Shown: positions 33,484-46,707, numbered from the stretch's first letter. The stretch is 64,000 bases of DNA from Acanthochlamys bracteata (GCA_019914995.1 CM034141.1:3884001-3948000), one strand, 5' to 3'. Translations and numbers: made by a program. Notes: a model not told the origin generated them from the letters alone.

Positions 33484-35634
33484 GAACTTATAATTACGTC
33501 TTTTGCAAAAGGGTTCCCTATAATACTTTCTACAACTTAAAATATTTACTATATGAAATGTAAAGTTTAACATATGGCCTTTACGTGTGCAAAGAAAGCG
33601 TGTTATATTCTATATATATTTCTGCAGTATCGTAATTATTAGAGCTATGGAAAGGATGATATAATGCATGCTTTGTACTTCTTTTCTAAGTATAGGAATA
33701 GAATAAAATAAGTTATTTATAAATGAATGTTTAAAAAGCAATGATAGTTTAAGAAATAAGGCAAGAGTACATAGTATCGTATTGAAGATATAGAAGCGTA
33801 TTCAATGGGTTCCATAAGACATGTGCAAGGAGAGTGTGTGTTCTACAATATGCTTTGCGTTTTGATAACCGTAGCGAATGTGCATCGCCCCACATGTAAA
33901 CCAACAATTAAGGACGATAGGAAAATCATCAAAGATCACAATGTGGATTCTTCAGTTCTTTTCATCTTCACCATCATGAACAATAACAAACATCAATCAA
34001 CAAACAATATCAGTCTAATCTCTCTCTCTCTCTTCCCTTCTTTATTTTTTTATTTTATTTATTTGATTGTGAATCAGTCATGGAATTGTTTGTGGAGACT
34101 ATTCTATCGACGATTGTTTGATTATTGTAAGTGATTGTTTTCGGAATATGTTGATTGAGTTTACAAGTGAATGGATCCGAAGTTTATTGTTGTAAGAATT
34201 CAAGTTTTTTTTCCTACTTTCTTATTATTCAATGAGCATCTTGTATTTGATTCTAAATGGTGTCTTTTGTAGATCCAATTGTAATTAGTAAGGATTGTGT
34301 TTTGAATCATCTATTAAGGCTCAAATTGTTTGGAAATTGCATTTGCATTGTTTGAGAATTATCAGTTGTATGCAATTATTTTTTTGGGTTGGCTTACACA
34401 TAGTTATATATGTTGTTTTTTTTTTTTGTTGGTTAAGGTGTTGACCATTGAAATGATCATATGGATTTTTGGGATCAGATTCTCTTGATTGCTGGAGCTA
34501 ATGCAGATGGTCAATGTCCAGAGATAGTAGTGGTGAGCGATAAAAGAGAGAAGGCAAAGTTAGCACACCTGCCTGGTCAATGAGTGACCAGACAGGTTAA
34601 CTTGTGACCTGTCGATTTAGAATATTTTTTTGGATTGATGTTTGTGTCAACTTTGTTAATTTTGGCTTAGATAAAAAGGTTTTACTTTTAAAATAAGTTA
34701 AGGATGATTCATGTATGAATAAGTATTTACAAGTTGGACTATAATAAGGGGTACAGGTAGAGCATAATAAACATAAATGTTAAGGCATCGGGTTACCTCT
34801 TGAATTGTAGGTCCAATTAGCTTCGGTTAGACTTATTCATAACTACTTATCTTAGGCTACAATAAGTAAAAGATCTCTGTAGGGAGACCAATTGCTTCGT
34901 TGGCAGATTTAGACAATCTTGTCTAAATTAAAGCGTGTTGTTGTTTTTGTTACATAATTTGATATCTATAATAGTCAGCTGTGGAATTTGCAAAATCCAG
35001 GCATGCTCTTTGTATTTCCGTTTTGTACTTGTTAGGCGTGGCACTGTTTGGGTATACCTAAGTTGTCCATCTATAACATTATGTACAAGATACATAGATG
35101 AGAGTTAATCCTATACACAAATGTTAATATGACATCTATAGTATACACACCTTCTATACGATATATTAGACGAAGATAATAGTATATACAATAGAGAGCT
35201 AATCATATACATAAAATTTGATTAGATATACTTAGTATACGCGCATATATATAGTGTACAAGAAGAGAGTTAACCATATATGCTAATACCTATCATTATA
35301 CACACTATACATGCCTTGTGATATGAGACTAGATTATATACACTTTACAAATTGACTTGGCATATAAAGTATGCATAATTTATATATGTTATACAATATA
35401 AAGAATGCCACCCGTTTGAATTTCGACGTGATCTCTATTTGAAGATTGAATAGAACATTCTAAAGATTAATTTTTGTAGTAAGAAATCATATTTGTAATT
35501 AGAAAAAATATGGCACAAATTTCGAAAGACAAAACAGCAGAAATCCTAAAGAATACTTAAAACAATGGATGAATTTGCATCCTCGTTTAAGATTCGATTC
35601 ACTTCAAACTTTGAGGACCATTCTAAAGACTTAG
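33484..35634. other. spacer with short repeats
   Basis: No gene recognised. At 35090-35300 there are irregular repeats around GAGAGTTAACCATATA and GTATACAC. The right end may be the decayed 5' part of LTR copy B. CTCTCTCT at 34021. Confidence 0.4.
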
Positions 35635-36503
35635 TAGAATATATTCACATCAGCAAACAATAATCAACCATGGACAATCAGAGAGAATTTTAGAAAAAAA
35701 ATACAACTATTGGATCACAAGCCGTTTCATCTTTGATCAATCTAAGCAGCCTTCATGCTGAGATCAAGGGGAGACATCTCTATATAATTTCAGTGAAGAA
35801 AACATCAGAAAATACAACATACAGCACACTAAATTAAGCTTTCATCTTACTACTGCCTTACAATGAGAGGCCTTTATTGAGCCTTATTCTCTTTGTTTTT
35901 TGTGTGAGCTCCTTTGAGCATTCTTGTTGAGTGATTAGAAAACATTATAAAGGAGATCACTTGAGCTAAACCTCATGAAACATTTGTAACTTTAAGAGAA
36001 AATTTTATGAGAACTTGCGAGTTCTCGAGTTAGCTAGCCTACGTGCAGGTCAGCGATTTGTACTAGATATTTACGAAGGGAAGCATGGTTGTAGTCAGAG
36101 GATTTTTGAAAGTATAGAGCTATGTTGAGTTATCTTTGTGATGAGACTTGGCTTGAAGCGGAGGTGTTTTGCAAAACATCAAATTCAGTATATGTAAATT
36201 GCTTTGACATTAGTAGATTTCAATTATAGTGTCAAATGACATATACGTAGGTACTGCGATGCCAAACTACGTAAAAGTTTTTGTGTGCTCTCTGGTTTGC
36301 ATTTCTTAGAACTTATGTTTGTTTCATTTAAATAATATTGCATAAATAACTTGGATGCAAGTTACTGTTCACGATCATTTATTAGTCAACAATCTCTCAG
36401 TCGACTGACTACTTATTGTTCCGTGACTGAATTTAGAACAATGAAGTGCTTAGTTTTAATTTACCTTAACTGAGTTCACTCCATCTTTTGTCGATATTCA
36501 GCA
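35635..36503 (+). repeat. Sirevirus-like LTR fragment, copy B
   Basis: It aligns with copy A (16130-16998) along its whole length: TTCACATCAGCAA, TTTGATCAATCTAAGCAG, ATGAGAACTTGCGAGTTCTC, CTTTGTGATGAGACTTGG, TTTTGCAAAACATCAAAT and an end of GAGTTCACTCCATCTTTTGT then GATATTCAGCA. The 5' half could not be aligned by eye, so the copy is either truncated or more decayed there. Confidence 0.6.
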
Positions 36504-38141
36504 AGTTTATAAATACGATACGTACAAAAATATACAAACTATAAATGGATAAATTAGTTTATTTTTTGTAATAATTCAAGTTATTAGTGTATGGGTAAAA
36601 CTTTATACTTTGTATGTATATGCATTAAGGATTATGGATTTGAAAATTAAAGAGCTTTCTATTAAGGAAAAGAAAAGTGAGTTAAAAGCTTTAGATTTCA
36701 CAAAATTAGGGTGTTTTCAAAAGTTCCCATAAACTTTAGAAGCTATCGTAAATCATTGGGTATGATGAAATTTTTAACGAACAAGAATTAAAATCACAAA
36801 TATCATTTATCCATCAAAATGTTGAAGAAATGGGAAAGCTTATTCACTACCCTATCTAGTGAACTTCTGACTAAGAGAAGAACTTAACCATGGGATGGGT
36901 AGGATCAAATGAAGTTGTTTTTTAAGTTAACTCGAATCCAAATTTAGCTTAGTCTGTGTCTCAGTTCTCTCAATTATCTTTTTGAACCAAAAATCCATTT
37001 TTGTACTCACTTCCATATACAACTCACTCCAACACAATTTATCTGAAATTCATTTTTCGTGAACTCACTTCACTATAATAATAAATAGAACTCCGCTTCA
37101 CATACAACCAAACAATCTCTTTAGATCTCTATCGGTTGAGCTAAAATGAATTATTTAAAAGTGAGTTATTACAAGTAGGTTTAGATATAGTATTTATTTG
37201 AATTAAGAAGTAAGTTCTCAAAATGATTTTTTGTGTTTATTTACTCATTGAAGTAAGAAACTGAAATAACTTTTATTTATTCTTTGAAAGCGAGTATTGA
37301 ATGAGTTTCCTAGAAATTTAAAAATAAGTGACAAAATCAAAATTTGTTTGATCGAAAGTGACTTTCGACAGTACTAAACAGAAAAAATGAAGGACAAAGT
37401 TACTTTTTGAAGAAGTAAAGTCACTTCCCACTCGTAGTAAATATGCTCTAACTCAATCAAGGTCCTCTAGCTTGTAGTCCTAGGTGGCTTGTACTAATAT
37501 AGAGAGGTTTAAAATATGCAATTCGAGATTCAGCTGAATTGAAATTTCAAAACATAAAAAGAAATTTGGTTTAATTTGGATTAATCTAATATAATTCTTA
37601 TTTAATTTGAAGAGTTTTTGAGATTAAGAAATTTTGAAAAAAATGTCTTTAATAGAAGTTATTTTCATAAGAATTATTTTCCTAGTAAACTACTTCAATT
37701 AACAAATTAAAGAAAATTAAATAATCTTTAATAAGATATCATATAAGAATAAACTAATAAAATATTGATTGGCTCATATGAATTGCATTAGACGAACATA
37801 ACTTTAGTGGTCAAACGTTTTAACATTTAGAGATAGTTTAGAAAGAGTGAGAAAAAGAATGATAATGAAAACCTAAAAGCAGATATTCCGGTGTTTCCTC
37901 TACAATCCATCGTCTCCAAAATCACTTACATATTTAAATATCTATATTATGGAACTTGTATAGATTACATGACAAGGTATTATATGAATCAGTGATTTCA
38001 TACCTTTGCACACCTAGATGATGGACCTCTATTTGCTAAGTGCTGATCAGCATACTAATCTTAGTGAATAAAAAGCAACATATGTTCGGGACTAATATTC
38101 TTAGTTGGTAACATACCACTTCATTGTATAATGAACACACA
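36504..38141. other. AT-rich spacer 3' of the WAK-like gene
   Basis: No gene. It contains AAGTGAGTT/AAGTAAGTT-rich sequence (37130-37440) resembling that at 13270-13540, probably degraded MITEs. The minus-strand WAK-like gene's 3' UTR must lie at its right end. Confidence 0.45.
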
Positions 38142-41100
38142 TCAAAAAAGCCTATTCTCATTGGTTTGGACACCACATGTCACAACTTTATTTGTCGTGA
38201 CTTTTCTGATGTACCAAACAAGTGCTCCTATGCATATGGCTCCAGCAACGGAGAATGTCGTTGTTGTACCTGCAATGAAACGGTTCATTCACTAGCAACA
38301 AAAACAGGCTGATTTTATTTATACTATTTAAATTGATCTTAAGCAAATGTATTAGGTTAAGAAGTAAAGTTTCCAGTAATATAAAGATTGATCATAAGTT
38401 TAATAAATGACAATGCAACACGTTGGTATGGATTCCTTACCAATAACAACAGCTGTTGATGTTCCATGCCTTGAACCTCTTGCATCTGCTAATCAACAGA
38501 AACACATTGAATTATCTCTTGTAGAACTTTTACATTTAGTGTACATAGATCATATGTACAAGAAAAAGAAAATGAAAAAGTTGCACAATAGTTGTACGGA
38601 GAAATGGAATCATTAACGTAAAGAGTAACAACTTGTGTGACCAACTAATCGTAGCGTTTGGGACTGCTTATGAAATAAACTTTTCTAAATAAAAAATATT
38701 TTTATTCTATTTCGATAAACGAGTTTTATTATTTTAACTTTAAAAAAAGTAATAAGAAGATCTTACTACGTAGAATTTTTCTATACTTTCTAAATTTTTA
38801 AATAAATTTTATAAAATATTATAAAATATTTATTAAAAAATATAAAATAAAAAAATTAATAATGAGCTTTCTAGGTAAGCATTGCTGAACAACCTAAGAC
38901 GTTCCAATCAAGTAAGAGCATCTACCATACACCTACTTTGTAAGGCAAAAACGACATTCCAAACTGACAATGAGCCACGATTCCAATCTTAATCCTAAAA
39001 TCCTTAAGATCTCGATTTTATTTGCGATATTACGATTTCAGCAAAATTTTCATGAATAAGAAGAGCTCTTGAGGATTTTGAGTGAAGCCGAAATAGCTAA
39101 AGAAGATCAGTCATTCGTTGTAGCGGGTGCGGTTATGTTTGGTTTATTTCGTAAGGGATTTATTATGAGAACAAAATATTTTCTGTATGGTAGTGTTTTG
39201 AATTATATTTTTTCTCTTTATTTGAGGCGATAAAGACGGATTGCTTGATTACATAAGGAATTAGATTTTCAAGATATACAAGAACTATATTAGTGTACAT
39301 TTACAAATAATGACATAATATGTAAAGATATTATGATAATGAGTTAAATGAATATAAAAAACTGTTAATGAAATAGTTTATCTGAACTACAAATATGAAC
39401 ATTGTTAATTTATTACATTAAGATGAAATATAAAAAAAAATTATGTATTTAATTTTCAGCAATTTTAATAAGTACTACCTAAAATTTAAAAAATATTAAA
39501 TAAATTTATTAAAAATTTAACGATAAATAAGATCGTAAGATCTTACTTAAACTCCCAATTTTATGATTCTATACAAGCGAAATGATCCTAAATAAAATCC
39601 CGATCCTGACAATCTTGGGAAGTGAAGATATTTTGTAAAAATTTTTGAACTAAATATTCTCTACCGTCCAATCAAAATAATCTCTACCATCTATTGAGGG
39701 ATGTAGTAAGTATAAATAAAAATGTAGGGGTTTCATTTGTAACCAACTAGCTAAAGTTGTAAAAGTTTGTAAGTAGTAATAAAGAGTTATTTGTAACCTC
39801 TCATCAAATGTGCTGCTTATTTCCTCTATTTTTGTCAAATCTGTACAAATTTACTTAGCTATTTTGGAAAAAAACTGACTTAGTTAGAAAATGTGTGATC
39901 GTAAGTGTCGCACGAGTGAAGGTTAGGCACGTGACAAATAGTAGCAAAGTTAAGATTTTGCCAAACAAAAATGGCCAAAGGCAGCTACGTCACTGTTTTT
40001 GAGGGAAAATATCATCATACTCCAAAAAAAAAAAAAAAAAAAAAGTGTTGAAAGATTTGTTAGTGTGACGAACAGAACAGTATCACATCCAAACTAGAAA
40101 AATTGTGTTCTTCTATAGATTTTCAACAGGTTGTGGCCCTTTATTAATTGGACCTAAAGCAGTTTCTTTGGACCCAAATGTATGCAAATCTTTGCTTAAA
40201 CTAGAAGTCATTTAGATTCCTAGCAACTACTAAGAAAAAGTAGACAAACTTAGGGCTCTAAAACTAAAGACAGACAAACATTAGTGGCAGGATTTTGCTT
40301 TTTTAAATAAAAGAAAGAAAGCTTATGACAGAGCTTTTGTTACCTGCACAGTAGGTGGTAGCATTTCCTTCATCACAAAGACAAAGAAAACTCCTACTCT
40401 CTGTTTCATAACCACAAATCCCTCCTCCCTTCTCTTTGTCCCTGCATTGAAGACACTTCGTCGTCACCGGAATCTCGAAATCAACCCGCAAGCCGTACTC
40501 AGGCACCTGATCATCAGCATCTTCCTTGTCTCGCCAGTATATGCTAGTATAAGCATCACAGTGCCGCAACATCAGCCGCAACGATTCCGATGCTCTAGGA
40601 TTGTAGGAACAACAGTTTGTCCCATCTTTGTTGCCTTCAGGACAGCCGGGCAAATTGCGGCAGAGGTATGCAGCTTTGTTGCACGCGGAACCACAACGGT
40701 CAGGAAACTGTTCGCAGAACCGCGTCCTGGGACGGATGACTACTGCATCTTCGCTGCAGTTGAAGAACAAGAAGTCGTTCTTGGTTGATAGTGTGAACCG
40801 GGTGCTTGCGTCAAGACTGAAAGGTAGTACTACTGATGAAGAAAAAACACCAGCACTAGTACTACTGCTGCTGCAAGTCCACATAGAAGGATCGGTGATG
40901 ACAATGTGAGGATCAGTGTAGCTGATGGAAATAACAGGGTAGTTACCAGATGGTGTTCGTAGACGGAGGACATTGTCAGAAGAGGAGCAGGTTAGAAGGT
41001 TACGGTAGTACGGGCTGCCGCATCCTTCGTCAATCCCTAAAGGATAGTTTATAGGGATTGAACCGCATGCGGTGCGGCAGAAGCGAGACTGAGCATTGCA

Positions 41101-41190
41101 GCAGTAGGGAATAATAGTACAAGAAATGAGAATGATGGAAACGGTGATGAGGTGAAGGTCATGATAGGAATCTTCCATTGAAGTAGGCAT
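38142..41190 (-). CDS. kinase-less WAK-type galacturonan-binding membrane protein, 3 exons
   Basis: Exon 1 (40344-41190, 282 codons plus 1 nt) has a signal peptide (LHLITVSIILISCTIIPYCC), the GUB_WAK domain (CRTACGSIPINYPLGIDEGC, CGSPYY) and the C-terminal WAK-associated Cys domain (GYETESRSFLCLCDEGNATT). Donor GTAACA. Two small exons complete it in phase: exon 2 (38441-38485) after TTAGCAG, donor GTAAGG; exon 3 (38142-38269) after TTGCAG. Exon 3 encodes a hydrophobic segment (FSVAGAICIGALVWYI) and the tail CGVQTNENRLF, closely like the tail of the Arabidopsis At3g17350-type proteins I recall. Total about 339 aa, type I membrane, no kinase. Likely binds pectin at the wall; signalling role unknown. 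Intron 1 is 1858 nt and contains a MITE. Confidence 0.88.
38657..38900. mobile_element. AT-rich MITE, family 2, in intron 1 of the WAK-like gene
   Basis: It starts GCGTTTGGGACTGCTTATGA and ends in GGTAAGCATTGCTGAAC, an inverted echo of the start. The core matches the blocks at 29140 and 47300 (TACTACGTAGAATTTTTCTA, TTTCTAAATTTTTAAATAAA). Confidence 0.65.
40024..40044. repeat. A21 homopolymer
   Basis: 21 consecutive A, inside intron 1 of the WAK-like gene (T run on the transcribed strand). Confidence 0.95.
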
Positions 41191-41729
41191 AGAGGAGGTT
41201 GAGAGAAGGATACGAATTTAAGAGGCGGAAAATAGGACCAGGTGTGGTCTTTGATAGAGAACACCTTATGGAAGCTGTGATTTCCTTTTGCTTTTTGCTT
41301 TATTCTTGTTCTTCTTTCTTTCTTAGATTCTTTTTGCTGCTAGCTCTTTTGCTTTTGATTTCCTTGTTGTGTAGGTAATCAGCTGATGCTCACAGCAAAG
41401 AGGTAGTAAGTTACAGTACTGTAAATCTATGTATAGAAGTTTTTTCACGCAAGTACCCTACTTCGACTCATAAATATTCTACTTCTATTTTAACTTAGGA
41501 AGAACCTTTTACACATAGTACTATCTTTAAAAAGTTCCAACTTTTAACTTGTAGTTATTAATAACTGCAATCTCAACTAATATCAAATTTAACATTGCAA
41601 GTACACGACGAGAATACCCATACTATTATTTCTATTAAAAAAGTTTCAATGTCTAGCTTCTACTTATTAAGAACTCCAAGTTCAACTCTCGGTAATAACA
41701 ATACCTGAATATATTTTGGAAATCGTACT
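41191..41729. other. spacer between CslE 3' end and WAK-like gene promoter
   Basis: 539 bp: the WAK-like promoter and leader lie at the left, the CslE 3' UTR at the right. No other feature seen. Confidence 0.6.
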
Positions 41730-44700
41730 CTAAAACAATCGCAATATGCAAGCTAATAAAGCCAAAGAAACTGAAGTAATTGTCGTAGACGTTGGTATTC
41801 GACCTCTATCAATCCTCAGGAACAAAGCTTCATAAACGGGAATGTTGATCAAAACCGCAAACGTACATATAAGAAACTGCAGCAACATTGATTCCAATAC
41901 CTGTCCTTCATTCAACAGCATCGTCTTTAGTCCACATAAAAAGCAAAACAGGTTGATCATTGCAAATGTGGCAATAATGGTGAACATCGGTGTGGACGAG
42001 CCGAACTCCATCATCTCCTTCGCGTATCTCTCTATAACTTCCTCATCAGCGACCTTAGCAGTAAGCTTGAATGATAGCTTGGTGAGACCAAATTGCTTGA
42101 GAATGGCGTCTACAAATCCAAAGGGGTAAGCAGCCAATCTTCTGAAGAGCCACATTCTTTGCTCATTCCACCAGACCTTCAGAGTCACTCCTGCCACTAG
42201 TAACTCTCCTATGCTGTAAATCGTTGTTGCAGTAATCACATACGCAAATGGAATAAACCACAAGCTTGAAACCTGGAGTTTTACATGTACCAATTGAGAT
42301 TCATATTCCAAAAGATAATTGCATCTATGGTACAGCCGTAAAACAATAAGATAATTGCATCTATGGTACAGCCGTAAAACAATAAAAGCTATAAGCATGA
42401 TGCAGCTTCATAAGCATTACGGTCTTTCCATTTCCAGTGTTTGCCTTTATGAATTTTTGCAAACTATAAGCTAAAAAGATAGAATCAGAATCCCCTCTAA
42501 ACCTTTTTATATTATTTACGTTTGAAGGTTCCTAATAAATTCTAAGCTAAATTCAATGACTAAACCCCAGTGAAAAAGTAGAAGAGGAAGTGAGAGACGG
42601 AAGTAGTTCTTACATTGGGGAATAAAGAGACACCGCTGAGAAGGCTGAGTGAAGGGACATAGACATAGTACACGATTGGGACACAGCAAGGAGCCCAAAG
42701 GCAATAGATGCAGTATCCCATTTGAAGGCCTAGCTTAATCTTTCTTCGACCATAGATGAACGGGCAATAGTTCGAAGAAAATATCTGGAAATCACCTCCG
42801 CTCCAGCGCTGGTGCTGAATTAATGTCTCCGCTAGGGTTATGGGAGCAACACCTAAAAATCCTGTTCTATTAGGGTTGTGGTAGATCGATTTCCAGCCTT
42901 TGCAATGTATTGAAAGACTAGTGATGACATCTTCTACTGGGCATCCATATTTCAGACCAACCTGATGTCCTTACAAAGTTAAATTCCAATAGAAATATTG
43001 ATAGTTTCAGTTTATCTGTTGAAAAAGTTCAACATATTATATAGTAACGTTTTCTATTGTTCTATGCAAGAGATACCTTTATCACATATTTATTTCATCT
43101 TTACCACACATTAGGAGCTACAACAGACTCTTCTTTTAGAAGACAGTGTAGTTTTTGTCTCAATTTCTGCAAATAATGAATTCCTTCCACTAATAATGAA
43201 TGTAACACCAAACTAAATCAAAGAAACTATGAAGAAGATGACCTCTTTTCCCCATTTACTGTTGTCCTCAAAGGTGCAAGTGATAACGTCCCTAGCCTTC
43301 ATCTCCAAATAACTTGGAGTTGCACTTAGGTTTTTCCTTTCACCAGCATCGAGGTCATTGTGTGCATCACTGTACTTAAGGCCACATAGAGTTCTCCTCC
43401 TGTGAAAACCGCCAGAGCCTATGTATATCATCCCTCCTTGTCCATCCAAACCATAGAATTCCACCTTTCATGTCATGCCAAATTAAGAAAAGTTTATATA
43501 TAAAAGAAAAAGAATGCATTGCCACATTTGTAACATGAAGTACTTGGAAGTGTTTAACTTATTGATTGACAAAACATTCGTAGCATCAAGATTAATAAAG
43601 GGAAGTGTTGAATGTGATTCTTCGAGGGTGATTGTGAGAGTTGTTTAGGACTTACCTCAGTGTGCAATATCCAAGAACTGCCGTATATGTCATTCTTGGA
43701 AATGTTATTGAAAACCTGCGGAAGTTGCACAAACGCGAGTTCATGACCCTTCTCTTCATCCATGAAGAAACAGAGTACATCACAAATGATTCCAGAATTG
43801 TTAGAGTACATGTCGCAATCCACATTGAGAATGATATCTCCATTGCTTATCTCCTGTGAGACTCTAATCTGTTGCAGAAGAAATTGTTGCAGCAAAAATA
43901 GAAATGACTATCGATGGATTTACAGTGTCAATTTTGTTTTTTTCTTTGTACAATAAATTGCAGTTGGATATACCAGAGAATTCATTGCTCCTGCTTTATA
44001 GTTGTGGTGCCGATATGGCCTCTTCTCTCGAGCCATATACACAAGAGTTGGCAATCCAGAATCTTTGTTGTCTGCAGCATTTTTGTTTCTTCCATCAACT
44101 AAAATCTGCATAAGATTAACAAGGAATGTAACTCAGATAGTAACAATACTACAGTAATGCAAATTCAATTAAGTGTTAACAACTAGGAAGTTTATTCATG
44201 CATAGACAAAGGAAATGTGCACATTTTTTGCAGAAACAATGTTTAGACTGGTACCTGCACAATCGCTTGGTGATCAGTTGAAGAAATAGGATCATCCCAT
44301 TCAGAAAACCCTTTGTGTTGCTGGCGTAATTTATCAGGAACCTTTCCCATCTTTACAGCACCATTGATTCGGTTCTCCATCTCAGTATACAAACTCTACA
44401 AGACAATTTAAATGATTCAATTAACAACAACGATGAGCTTGAATATGATTCTAATTCACTGAAATTATACGTAGGACACACATCTTTAGTGAATCTAATG
44501 AAGTATTGCATACCTTCATTTTTATCCATTCTTCAGTTTTCATCCCATTACTTTGTTCAAATGTTTCCTTGAAGTACACAGCAGGGGCTCTAGGTTCAAC
44601 TTTGAACTTCTTGCAAAAAGGGACCCAAGAACTTGCAAAGCAACATGCTTCCAATAAAGCATAAAATGTGAGCTCAGAGCCACCATCATCAGAGAGGTAG

Positions 44701-45557
44701 ACGCTCAACTTCTCCAAGGGGTAATCAAACGCCATGACAGAAATAACTGTATTAATTACCATGATTGGTGGCTCTATGGAAGGATTTGCTGTGCAGACAA
44801 AAGCATCTACTCTTGGCAAACCGTCTTCCCCATATCTGTTCCAGTAGTTGATAATATTGAGGATCTACAAATTCAAATTTGGCTTATATATGCCGAAGGA
44901 TCAAGATTTATACATCTTCGTTGTCACAAAAATGTGTCCATAAATTATATAACCTTATCGAATGACCACTATTATGCTTGTTGCTAAAACTTGGCTGGAC
45001 GAAATTTTCTCATACTCAGGGAACCAATTTAAGAAATATGTGGCAGCACAGATTTCTTAGTATAGAATCTCATGGCATATTGCAAACAGCATACTCGGAA
45101 GAAGAAACTGCAATGAATAAATAAATACACATGACAAACGAAAAAAGAAAAGAAATACACTAAACTTCTTGAGACTTGCTTAGTGGGAAGAAGAGTCCTA
45201 AACAAATTGCAAGTGTTTCTTGAGTGGTTCAGTGACAAATTAGCTACAACAAACAAAAAGAGAGACAGAGCGTTGGGCAAACCTCTGAACAAGCCTTTCT
45301 TTGAAGACGCGGTGATAGACAGGATTCCACCGAACGGAGAGAGTGAGGAACCAGTAGAAACCGAACCAAAGCTCAGCTGCAAACATTCCAAGCAAAACCC
45401 ATCTTCCTTCAGCTCCTCCACTGAGCAACTGAGTTGCTCTATGAACCCATATCAAGCAAACACCAACAAACACAGAGCAAGCGTAGAGCTTGAATGCTAC
45501 CCTTCCCCTTGCTCTGTTCGTCTCAAAAAGAGACGTCGGACTCTTCTTCTTCTCCAT
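41730..45557 (-). CDS. cellulose synthase-like protein E (CslE), 8 exons, 731 aa
   Basis: Exons on minus: 45283-45557, 44514-44835, 44255-44395, 43974-44105, 43656-43868, 43243-43464, 42614-42961, 41730-42272. All junctions fit GT-AG and phase; the total is exactly 732 codons, the usual CslE length. It is a GT2 processive glycosyltransferase of the Golgi membrane. N-terminal TM helices lie in exon 1 ([32 protein letters not shown]). Catalytic motifs: DDGG at 141-144 ([12 protein letters not shown]), DCD at 307-309 ([12 protein letters not shown]), VED at 444-446 (the TED motif) and QHQRW at 484-488. Exons 7 and 8 hold the C-terminal TM bundle ending [34 protein letters not shown] and the VED variant point to CslE rather than CesA or CslG. 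The in vivo glucan product is not settled. A tandem paralogue lies at 63617. Confidence 0.95.
42313..42384. repeat. perfect 36-bp tandem duplication in CslE intron 7
   Basis: The unit beginning AGATAATTGCATCTATGG is repeated exactly (42313-42348 and 42349-42384). It lies in the intron between CslE exons 7 and 8, about 40 bp upstream of the exon-8 acceptor on the transcribed strand, so branch-point sequences may be duplicated. Confidence 0.95.
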
Positions 45558-46062
45558 TCTTGTTTACTCAAATACTTGTTCCATTTTATCTCACTACTTC
45601 TATAAACAATGGAATTTTGAAAGAGATAATAGATACGATAATACTAAAAATAATTTTTCAATTTTTCAATTCACATATTTAAAATATTTTTTTATAAATA
45701 TTTTAAAATTCTAGTTAAAAATTTAAAAATATTAATATTGTACTTATAATATTTTTAAATTATTTTTTATGTGTAAAAAGTAAAATTATTTTTAGAATAA
45801 AAATATTATTCATTTTAAAAATTCTATTTTAAAACCTCTTAAAATTTCTCTAAATTTTTAAACAAACTGAGCTGTTAAATTATTATTATTTTAAATAAAT
45901 ACTTATATTTTAAAATAATATTTAGTAATATTTATAAATTAATTTCAAATTTTAAAAAAAATTATATATCATAATTTTGTAAATATAAATTTATTTTTTT
46001 TAATTAAAAATTATTTATTTTATAAAAAATAAATATTTTATTTTCAAAAATGTTCTATAAAA
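45558..46062. other. CslE promoter region and AT-rich tract
   Basis: The first 50-100 bp upstream of the CslE start (45558-45610) must be leader and core promoter; no clear TATA box is assigned. From 45650 to 46062 the sequence is extremely AT-rich, of the degraded-MITE kind. Confidence 0.5.
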
Positions 46063-46348
46063 TGCGTGTTTCAAATGTCCGTAATTGAGTTTCGTGAAAT
46101 GAAAAATAAAAAATAAAATTTTTAAAAATAAAATAGAAATAAAGTTCAGTATTTATATTTTAATAATTTTTGAAAGTGTGTTGAAAATTAAAAAATATAA
46201 TTGCATTAAAAAATATACAAATAAAAAAATTAAAACTGAATTTTCGTATGAAAGTAAAATTCTAAAATTTTTATATAATTAAAATATAAAAATTATCCAA
46301 ATTTTAAAATTTAACAGAAAAAAGTGAAATTACAGGCACTTAAAATAC
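46063..46348. mobile_element. MITE family 1, copy B (decayed)
   Basis: It aligns end to end with copy A at 7072-7377: GCGTGTTTCAAATGTCCGTA at the left, TTACAGGCACTTAAAATACG at the right, and TTGAAAGTGTGTTGAAAATT inside. Most differences are G-to-A and C-to-T, the drift expected of methylated DNA. Confidence 0.75.
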
Positions 46349-46707
46349 GATCAATTGCATAAGAATCAGTTGTTAATACGGATCTGCCCATAGTGATGTC
46401 ATCTTTCCACTGAATAAGGTCTAAAGCTATAAAACATTTCATGCGAATGGAAATTAAGAGTGATAAATTTGTACCCGATCCATTAACCCAATCTATTTCA
46501 ATCACATTTGGATTCAATATTATATGGATTTATATCATTCCAATAATTGTACGGTAATTTAAACTGGTAGATCATTTTTTGATCAATCCAAAAATTATCC
46601 AATAATTTAAACAGATTTAAATTATTTTTAGATAATTTAAAATTGAACAAATTGACCCGGTATGGTCAACGGTGGTTGTCGACGGTGGCGGTGATGGTGG
46701 TAGCAGT

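Noticed and set aside
40447-40909. Two + strand frames of about 100 codons
   Set aside because: Antisense shadows of exon 1 of the WAK-like gene.
45183-45605. 140-codon + strand frame
   Set aside because: Antisense of CslE exon 1 and its flanks; composition gives no independent domain.
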